Shown here: positions 5,934-10,127 of the stretch, one piece after another | Position numbering within the stretch: the first letter of the stretch is position 1 | Layout: each line of letters starts with the position of its first letter | Assembly (NCBI GenBank): GCA_937895645.1 | Contig: CALBKQ010000220.1 | Location: 1 to 10,127 of the forward strand | Source: an uncultured Clostridia bacterium | GTDB lineage: Bacteria > Bacillota > Clostridia > Oscillospirales > Acutalibacteraceae | Length of the DNA stretch: 10,127 nucleotides | Reading direction: 5' to 3' | The notes under the pieces: model-generated | Told to the model about the DNA's origin: nothing | What the model saw: the letters and a program-made list of their open reading frames with translations, nothing else | Database searches by the model: none | Position numbers and translations under genes: made by a program

Positions 5934-8417
5934 ATGACACAATTTAATATTACGGGTATGAGTTGCGCTGCCTGTGTTGCAAGGGTTGAAAAAGCAGTTA
6001 ACTCCGTTCAAGGTGTAAACTCCTGTTCTGTCAGTTTGCTCACTAATTCAATGGGTGTTGAGGGTAATGTTGATACAAATGCCATAATAAAAGCAGTTAC
6101 AGATGCAGGTTATGGTGCAAATCTTAAAGACAGCAAAAATACACCGTCAAAAAATGATAAAGATGATACACTAAAAGATACAGAAACACCAAAACTTAAA
6201 AAAAGACTTATTGCATCATTAGGCTTTTTAATCGTTTTAATGTATATCTCAATGGGTCATGTAATGTGGGGTTGGTGGTTGCCTGAAATCCTTGCTACAA
6301 ACCCATTTGCAATAGCGCTTTTGGAATTGCTTTTAACTATTATTGTTATGGTAATCAACCAAAAATTCTTTATAAACGGATTTAAGGGACTTATTCATAA
6401 GTCACCTAATATGGATACTCTCGTGGCCCTTGGCTCAGGTGCATCATTTGTGTATAGTACTTATGTGCTTTTCAAAATGACCGTGAATGTAGAAATGGCT
6501 CATCATTATTTACATGAGTTCTATTTTGAATCCGCTGCAATGATTTTAACCCTCATAACAGTTGGCAAAATGCTTGAAGCACGGTCAAAAGGTAAAACCA
6601 CAGATGCTCTTAAATCCTTAATGAAATTAGCACCCAAAACTGCCATTATTCTTATTGACGGTGTTGAAACTGAAGTGCCAATAGAACAAGTCAAAAAAGG
6701 CGATGTATTTATTGTACGTCCTGGTGAACAAATTTCAGTTGACGGTGTTATTCTTGAAGGACATACCGCAGTTGACGAGTCGGCTCTCACGGGAGAGAGT
6801 ATTCCTGTTGATAAAAATATAGGTGACAGAGTTTCAGGTGGTACAATAAATCAGTCAGGTTTTATTAAGTGCGAAGCCTTGCGGGTTGGTGAAGATACAA
6901 CTCTTTCACAGATTATAAAAATGGTAAGTGATGCGGCTGCCACAAAAGCACCTATTGCCAAAATTGCCGATAAAGTTTCAGGTGTATTTGTGCCAGTAGT
7001 TATCACAATCGCAATTATTACAATTATCGGTTGGCTGATTTCAGGGCAGAGTATTGGTTATGCACTTGCCCGTGGTATTTCAGTACTTGTTATCAGTTGC
7101 CCTTGTGCTTTAGGCCTTGCAACACCCGTAGCTATTATGGTTGGTAATGGTGTTGGTGCTAAAAATGGTATTCTTTTCAAAACTGCAGTTTCCCTTGAAG
7201 AAACAGGTAGGGTAAACACAGTAGTCCTTGATAAAACAGGTACAATTACCGAGGGCAAACCAAAAGTCACCGACATAATTCCAATAAATATAAGTGAAAA
7301 TGAACTTTTAAGTTTTGCTTATTCTCTTGAGATTAAAAGTGAACATCCGTTAGCAAAAGCCATTGTTGAAAAAGGTAATGAACTTAAAATTCAACCGACA
7401 GAGATACAAAACTTTACTTCACTTGCAGGTAACGGAGTAAAAGCCGAGTTGAATGGTAAAACTCTTTGTGGTGGTAGCCTTAAGTTTATAAGTGAACAGA
7501 TTCCACTTACAGAAGAAACAATTAAAACAGCCGAAACTCTTTCAGAAAATGGTAAAACACCGTTGCTTTTCAGTATAGATAACACTCTTCTTGGAATAAT
7601 AGCAGTAGCTGATACTGTTAAAAAAGATAGCCCACAAGCAATTAAAGAATTGCAGAATATGGGAATCAAAGTAGTAATGCTTACAGGTGATAACGAAAAA
7701 ACTGCCAATGCAATAGGAACATTAGCAGGTGTTAATGAGATTATAGCGGGAGTACTCCCTGATGGTAAAGAAAAAGTTATACGCACACTTAAAGATAAAG
7801 GCAAAGTAATGATGGTAGGCGACGGAATAAACGACGCACCAGCACTAACCCGTGCCGATATGGGTGTCGCAATAGGTGCAGGAACAGATGTAGCAATCGA
7901 GTCTGCAGATATCGTCCTTATGAACAGTAAATTATCAGATGTACCCGCAGCAATTCGTTTAAGTCGTGCAACCCTTAAAAACATTCATGAAAATCTTTTC
8001 TGGGCATTTTTCTATAATGCAATCGGAATACCACTTGCAGCAGGTCTGTTTATAAATGTGTTCGGTTGGGAGTTAAACCCAATGTTTGGTGCAGCGGCTA
8101 TGAGCTTATCGTCATTCTGTGTTGTATCAAACGCTTTGCGACTTAATTTCAAGGATATTCACAATAGTAAAAAAGATAAAAAAATAAAATCAAAAATAAA
8201 GGAGAATAAACCTATGCAGATTACAATGAAAATTGAAGGTATGATGTGCCCACACTGTGAAGCACACGTTAAAAAAGCACTTGAAGGTGTAGCAGAGGTA
8301 AGAGAAGCAATCGTAAACCATAAAGACGGTACGGCAATCGTAACTCTCGATGCAGATGCCGCCCCAGTAACTCTCAAAAAAGCAGTTGAAGAGCAAGGAT
8401 ACAAAGTAATAGAATAA
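5934..8417 (+). CDS. copA: Cu(I)-exporting P1B-type ATPase with an N-terminal HMA and a fused C-terminal CopZ-like domain
   Basis: An 827-residue inner-membrane Cu(I) pump. Order of parts: N-terminal heavy-metal-associated domain with GMSCAAC (Cys11, Cys14); membrane helices from about 92; actuator loop with TGES (286-289); the transport motif CPC (389-391); phosphorylation site DKTGT (Asp433); nucleotide-domain SEHP (His471); hinge GDGIND (629-634). The last helices carry Tyr694-Asn695 and Met723 with Ser726-Ser727, the P1B-1 residues that indicate Cu(I) or Ag(I). The ATPase core ends near 740. A Lys-rich linker (745-760) then leads to a second HMA-like domain (761-827) with MCPHC (Cys772, Cys775), very like a free CopZ chaperone. 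The N-terminal HMA is the usual CopA arrangement; a C-terminal HMA is less usual, though I recall similar clostridial proteins. The start follows AAGGAG. Confidence 0.95.
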   Translation: MTQFNITGMSCAACVARVEKAVNSVQGVNSCSVSLLTNSMGVEGNVDTNAIIKAVTDAGYGANLKDSKNTPSKNDKDDTLKDTETPKLKKRLIASLGFLIVLMYISMGHVMWGWWLPEILATNPFAIALLELLLTIIVMVINQKFFINGFKGLIHKSPNMDTLVALGSGASFVYSTYVLFKMTVNVEMAHHYLHEFYFESAAMILTLITVGKMLEARSKGKTTDALKSLMKLAPKTAIILIDGVETEVPIEQVKKGDVFIVRPGEQISVDGVILEGHTAVDESALTGESIPVDKNIGDRVSGGTINQSGFIKCEALRVGEDTTLSQIIKMVSDAAATKAPIAKIADKVSGVFVPVVITIAIITIIGWLISGQSIGYALARGISVLVISCPCALGLATPVAIMVGNGVGAKNGILFKTAVSLEETGRVNTVVLDKTGTITEGKPKVTDIIPINISENELLSFAYSLEIKSEHPLAKAIVEKGNELKIQPTEIQNFTSLAGNGVKAELNGKTLCGGSLKFISEQIPLTEETIKTAETLSENGKTPLLFSIDNTLLGIIAVADTVKKDSPQAIKELQNMGIKVVMLTGDNEKTANAIGTLAGVNEIIAGVLPDGKEKVIRTLKDKGKVMMVGDGINDAPALTRADMGVAIGAGTDVAIESADIVLMNSKLSDVPAAIRLSRATLKNIHENLFWAFFYNAIGIPLAAGLFINVFGWELNPMFGAAAMSLSSFCVVSNALRLNFKDIHNSKKDKKIKSKIKENKPMQITMKIEGMMCPHCEAHVKKALEGVAEVREAIVNHKDGTAIVTLDADAAPVTLKKAVEEQGYKVIE
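8198..8204 (+). promoter_or_regulatory. Internal Shine-Dalgarno before the CopZ-like domain of copA
   Basis: AAAGGAG inside the linker-coding part of copA lies 9 nt before an in-frame ATG at 8214. Sequence and spacing are as good as those of the gene starts elsewhere in the window, which is unusual within a coding region and points to internal initiation. Confidence 0.55.
8214..8417 (+). CDS. Possible free CopZ-like copper chaperone from an internal start within copA
   Basis: Initiation at the in-frame ATG 8214 would give a 67-residue protein with the size and fold pattern of a CopZ/Atx1 copper chaperone: a beta-strand start MQITMKIEGM, the Cu(I) site MCPHC (Cys12 and Cys15 of the short form), the helix EAHVKKALEGV, and a final QGYKVIE. 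It shares frame and stop with copA, so it is identical to copA residues 761-827. A free CopZ carries Cu(I) to the ATPase in the cytoplasm. E. coli copA also makes a transporter and a chaperone from one gene, though by frameshifting. The domain is certain; production as a separate protein is an inference from the Shine-Dalgarno and ATG. Confidence 0.45.
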   Translation: MQITMKIEGMMCPHCEAHVKKALEGVAEVREAIVNHKDGTAIVTLDADAAPVTLKKAVEEQGYKVIE

Positions 8418-8445
8418 GTGCAGAGTGCAGAACGCAAAGTGTAAA
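8418..8445 (+). repeat. Degenerate heptanucleotide tandem repeat after copA
   Basis: Starting on the base after the copA stop, four 7-nt units follow each other: GTGCAGA, GTGCAGA, ACGCAAA, GTGTAAA. The first two are identical and the others decay. It resembles short heptameric intergenic repeats known from several bacterial groups; no function can be read from it. Confidence 0.5.
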
Positions 8446-8451
8446 ACATAA

Positions 8452-8479
8452 GGGCGATTTCAAATCGTCCTTTTTCTTT
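8452..8479 (+). terminator. Rho-independent terminator after copA
   Basis: Stem GGGCGAT (8452-8458) pairs with ATCGTCC (8464-8470) with one G-T wobble, loop TTCAA, followed by TTTTTCTTT. It ends the upstream plus-strand transcription unit. Confidence 0.8.
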
Positions 8480-8496
8480 ACGTAACAAATCATTGC

Positions 8497-8528
8497 TTGA
8501 CAAAAAACATTTTTTGTGCAATTATAGA
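8497..8528 (+). promoter_or_regulatory. Likely promoter of the 184-residue membrane protein gene
   Basis: A consensus -35 box TTGACA is at 8497-8502. The best -10 candidates are ATTATA (8521-8526, 18-bp spacer) or TATAGA (8523-8528, 20-bp spacer); neither is perfect. It lies just after the copA terminator, so the next gene appears to be transcribed independently. Confidence 0.5.
8500..8517. promoter_or_regulatory. Perfect 8-bp palindrome in the promoter spacer (candidate operator)
   Basis: ACAAAAAA (8500-8507), centre CA, TTTTTTGT (8510-8517), with TTG and CAA extending the symmetry imperfectly to 8497-8521. It overlaps the -35 box and spacer, a position where a bound dimeric repressor would block RNA polymerase. 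Its A/T-run makeup means chance cannot be excluded. Confidence 0.4.
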
Positions 8529-8529
8529 A

Positions 8530-8555
8530 TTGTAATAAGAATTTTATTATTACAA
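8530..8555. promoter_or_regulatory. Perfect 9-bp inverted repeat in the leader of the membrane protein gene
   Basis: TTGTAATAA (8530-8538), 8-nt spacer, TTATTACAA (8547-8555). It lies just after the -10 region and before the ribosome binding site. It could be a dimer operator or a weak 5' leader hairpin. Confidence 0.5.
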
Positions 8556-8580
8556 AATTTTAGATAAGAGGTGACACAAT

Positions 8581-9135
8581 ATGACTAAAAAAGAATATTC
8601 TGGGAAGTTCTTTTCCAACAGTGGTTGGGGATTTTTAGGCTGGTGTATTTTTAATTTGATTTTTGGAATTACATATTTTGCTACTATTGATTATTCTCGA
8701 GAATTAACTTTTGAGATTTCGCCTAGTGGACCTGATTTCCACGAGTGCTTGATTCCTTACGCTATAATTTATATTGTGGCACTTATTCCGTCATTTATAA
8801 TAGGTTTCTTTTGGGTGAATAAAACAGGTAATCCCATATCTGATTTTGTTTCTTTGTTGCCAATAAGATTTTTAACAGTAGTTTTTTCTTTAGGTATGGC
8901 AAGTTATCACAATTACCATGTTTTTGCCAACTTTTCTGTTGCTACGCATGACACGATGATGAATATGGTTAATGAATACCGAAGATATGCCTATAATGAC
9001 TGGGATTATAAGTATTTTGATACCGACCCTGTATGCTATTATCTCATAAGTATAGTGCCATTTGTTGTAACATTTATTGGTTTTCAGATTGGTAAAAAGA
9101 GAAGAAAAGATAAACAAGAAGAAATAAAAGAATAA
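8581..9135 (+). CDS. Hypothetical four-helix membrane protein
   Basis: 184 residues; I do not recognise the family. Four hydrophobic segments are visible at about 16-34, 57-78, 92-108 and 150-170. Both ends are charged: KK and K near the N-terminus and a strongly basic tail KKRRKDK at 172-178. By the positive-inside rule both ends should be cytoplasmic. An aromatic and acidic stretch between helices 3 and 4 (about 133-149, rich in Tyr, Asp and Trp) would then face outside. No enzyme motif, metal site or lipobox is seen. The start has AGAGGTGA (8567-8574) 6 nt upstream. It is a single-gene unit between the copA terminator and the bidirectional terminator, with its own promoter and two inverted repeats. 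Codon use resembles its neighbours, so there is no sign of recent transfer. That it is a real gene is well supported; its function is unknown. Confidence 0.8.
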   Translation: MTKKEYSGKFFSNSGWGFLGWCIFNLIFGITYFATIDYSRELTFEISPSGPDFHECLIPYAIIYIVALIPSFIIGFFWVNKTGNPISDFVSLLPIRFLTVVFSLGMASYHNYHVFANFSVATHDTMMNMVNEYRRYAYNDWDYKYFDTDPVCYYLISIVPFVVTFIGFQIGKKRRKDKQEEIKE

Positions 9136-9175
9136 TTGTAGGGGAGATTTACGAATAGCCCGTAACAAAAAACAA

Positions 9176-9207
9176 ACCGAACAGATTGATTTCTGTTCGG
9201 TCTTTTT
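9176..9207 (+). terminator. Bidirectional terminator between the membrane protein gene and metA
   Basis: A perfect 10-bp stem, ACCGAACAGA (9176-9185) with TCTGTTCGGT (9192-9201), loop TTGATT. On the plus strand CTTTTTATT follows. On the minus strand the complement of 9161-9175 supplies a T-rich tail (TTTGTTTTTTG), so it can also end metA transcription. Confidence 0.9.
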
Positions 9208-9208
9208 A

Positions 9209-10126
9209 TTATTTAATTTCATTAACATCATACGGTGTTCTTTGGTACACAAAATAGTTAAGCCAGTTCTGGAATAACAAACTTCCTGCACCGCGCCAGG
9301 TAAGTGGTGGGGTAAGTCGTGTGTCGTCATTAGGGAAATAGTTATATGGGATTTTAATGTCTAATCCCTTGTGTAAATCCCTAAAATATTCGCGAGCGAG
9401 AGTGTCGCTGTCATATTCACTATGACCTGTGCAGTAGAAGTTTCTGCATTCCATATCTGCAACAAGGTGAACGCCTGAAATCTCAGAGTAAGAAAGGATT
9501 TGCAAATCTTTTACCAGGGCAATATCTTCTTTTTTAGTTTCTGTGTGTCTTGAATGTGGCACATAATATAAATCACTGAAACCACGAAGAAGCGGATGAT
9601 ACATATCAAGTGGCTTATGTGGGAAAACACCAAACATCTTTTCAGGAAGTTTGTATTTTGGAATACCATAGTGATAATAAAGAGCCGCCTGAGCACCCCA
9701 ACAAATGTGGAACGAAGAATAAACGTGGCTCTTTGCCCAATCAAAGATTTTGCAAAGTTCTTCCCAGTAGTCGACCTCTTCAAAAGGCATCATTTCAACA
9801 GGAGCCCCTGTAACAATCATGCCGTCAAATTTTTGGTCTTTGATGTCGTCAAATGTCTTATAGAATTTGAGCATGTGTTCTTTACTGGTGTTTTTGCTTT
9901 CATGAGTAGCAACTTGCAAAAGTTCAACTTCAACCTGTAAAGGTGAGTTGCTAAGAAGACGCAAAATCTGTGTTTCAGTTTCAATTTTTGTAGGCATTAA
10001 GTTAAGAAGAATAATTTTAAGCGGACGAATGTCCTGAAGACTTGCTCTTTGCTCAGTCATAACGAAAATATTCTCTAACTCTAAGTTGTGTCTTGCTGGT
10101 AATTGGTCGTCAATTTTAATAGGCAT
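9209..10126 (-). CDS. metA: Homoserine O-acetyltransferase (MetA family)
   Basis: A complete 305-residue MetA; the ATG is at 10126-10124, one base from the window edge, so its ribosome binding site and promoter are outside. MetA acylates L-homoserine, the first committed step of methionine synthesis, in the cytoplasm. The glutamine-amidotransferase-like active site is intact: the nucleophile Cys142 in FHICWGAQAALYYHYG, and His235 with Glu237 in TGHSEYD. Residue 111 is Glu (GAPVE), the position shown in Bacillus cereus MetA to select acetyl-CoA; Gly there gives succinyl-CoA use, as in E. coli. The product is therefore probably O-acetylhomoserine, although homology alone would label it a succinyltransferase. 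Length matches Firmicute and Thermotoga enzymes. It converges on the membrane protein gene and ends next to a shared terminator. Family certain; acyl donor inferred from one residue. Confidence 0.95.
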   Translation of the reverse strand: MPIKIDDQLPARHNLELENIFVMTEQRASLQDIRPLKIILLNLMPTKIETETQILRLLSNSPLQVEVELLQVATHESKNTSKEHMLKFYKTFDDIKDQKFDGMIVTGAPVEMMPFEEVDYWEELCKIFDWAKSHVYSSFHICWGAQAALYYHYGIPKYKLPEKMFGVFPHKPLDMYHPLLRGFSDLYYVPHSRHTETKKEDIALVKDLQILSYSEISGVHLVADMECRNFYCTGHSEYDSDTLAREYFRDLHKGLDIKIPYNYFPNDDTRLTPPLTWRGAGSLLFQNWLNYFVYQRTPYDVNEIK

Positions 10127-10127
10127 T

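Noticed and set aside
5563..5940. Minus-strand open frame of 125 codons across the folD end and folD-copA gap
   Set aside because: Antisense to folD for most of its length and without a ribosome binding site.
7391..7984. Long minus-strand open frame of 197 codons inside copA
   Set aside because: Antisense shadow of a strongly conserved ATPase domain, Ser/Ile/Pro-rich with no motif and no start signal.
8178..8184. Classical -1 ribosomal frameshift heptamer in the copA linker
   Set aside because: In the reading frame the run follows GAT, so a -1 slip would put the P-site Lys-tRNA on TAA; it does not fit X XXY YYZ. Slippage by RNA polymerase or an indel remains possible and is reported separately.
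8418..8445. CRISPR-like repeat
   Set aside because: Units are 7 nt, directly adjacent and degenerate, with no spacers and no cas genes nearby.
8890..9330. Open frame of 146 codons on the minus strand
   Set aside because: It crosses the membrane protein gene, the bidirectional terminator and the end of metA in another frame; its codon content does not look like a protein.

Overview
The window is AT-rich DNA that looks chromosomal and comes most likely from an anaerobic gut Firmicute of the class Clostridia (Ruminococcaceae/Oscillospiraceae type). The reasons are AT-rich codon use throughout, strong AAGGAG-type ribosome binding sites, a YfmF/YfmH peptidase-like pair next to lgt, and a copper ATPase with a heavy-metal-associated domain at each end. 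This placement is inferred from protein style only. No rRNA, tRNA, CRISPR array, transposase or phage gene is visible.

Layout. Bases 1-1031 (minus strand) hold the N-terminal 343 codons of a radical SAM/SPASM-type protein that runs off the left edge, with a good sigma-A promoter behind it. Divergent from it is a plus-strand run: yfmF (1243-2523), yfmH (2516-3787), lgt (4081-5010), folD (5003-5851) and copA (5934-8417). Within it, yfmF/yfmH and lgt/folD each overlap by 8 nt, which suggests translational coupling. A non-coding element of about 272 bp with 25-bp imperfect terminal inverted repeats and flanking TA dinucleotides (3785-4060) sits between yfmH and lgt. It looks like a MITE that inserted inside the operon, and it now forms the last base of the yfmH stop codon.

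After copA come a short degenerate heptanucleotide repeat and a Rho-independent terminator. Next is an independent gene for an unrecognised four-helix membrane protein (8581-9135), whose leader carries two perfect inverted repeats. A bidirectional terminator (9176-9207) separates it from the convergent metA (9209-10126, minus strand), which is complete.

How the genes relate. YfmF and YfmH look like the two halves of one M16 peptidase: YfmH carries the zinc site and YfmF the C-terminal Arg/Tyr motif. Homologues are linked genetically to elongation factor P modification in Bacillus. Lgt lipidates prolipoproteins, FolD makes one-carbon folate units, CopA exports Cu(I), and MetA begins methionine synthesis; its Glu111 predicts acetyl-CoA use. 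These are mostly housekeeping genes without one shared pathway.

The most notable signals are the MITE-like element and the 3' end of copA. There a CopZ-like domain is fused in frame through an A-rich, Lys-rich linker. It also carries its own Shine-Dalgarno and ATG, and stops lie in both other frames just before that ATG. The gene may therefore make both a fused transporter and a free copper chaperone.
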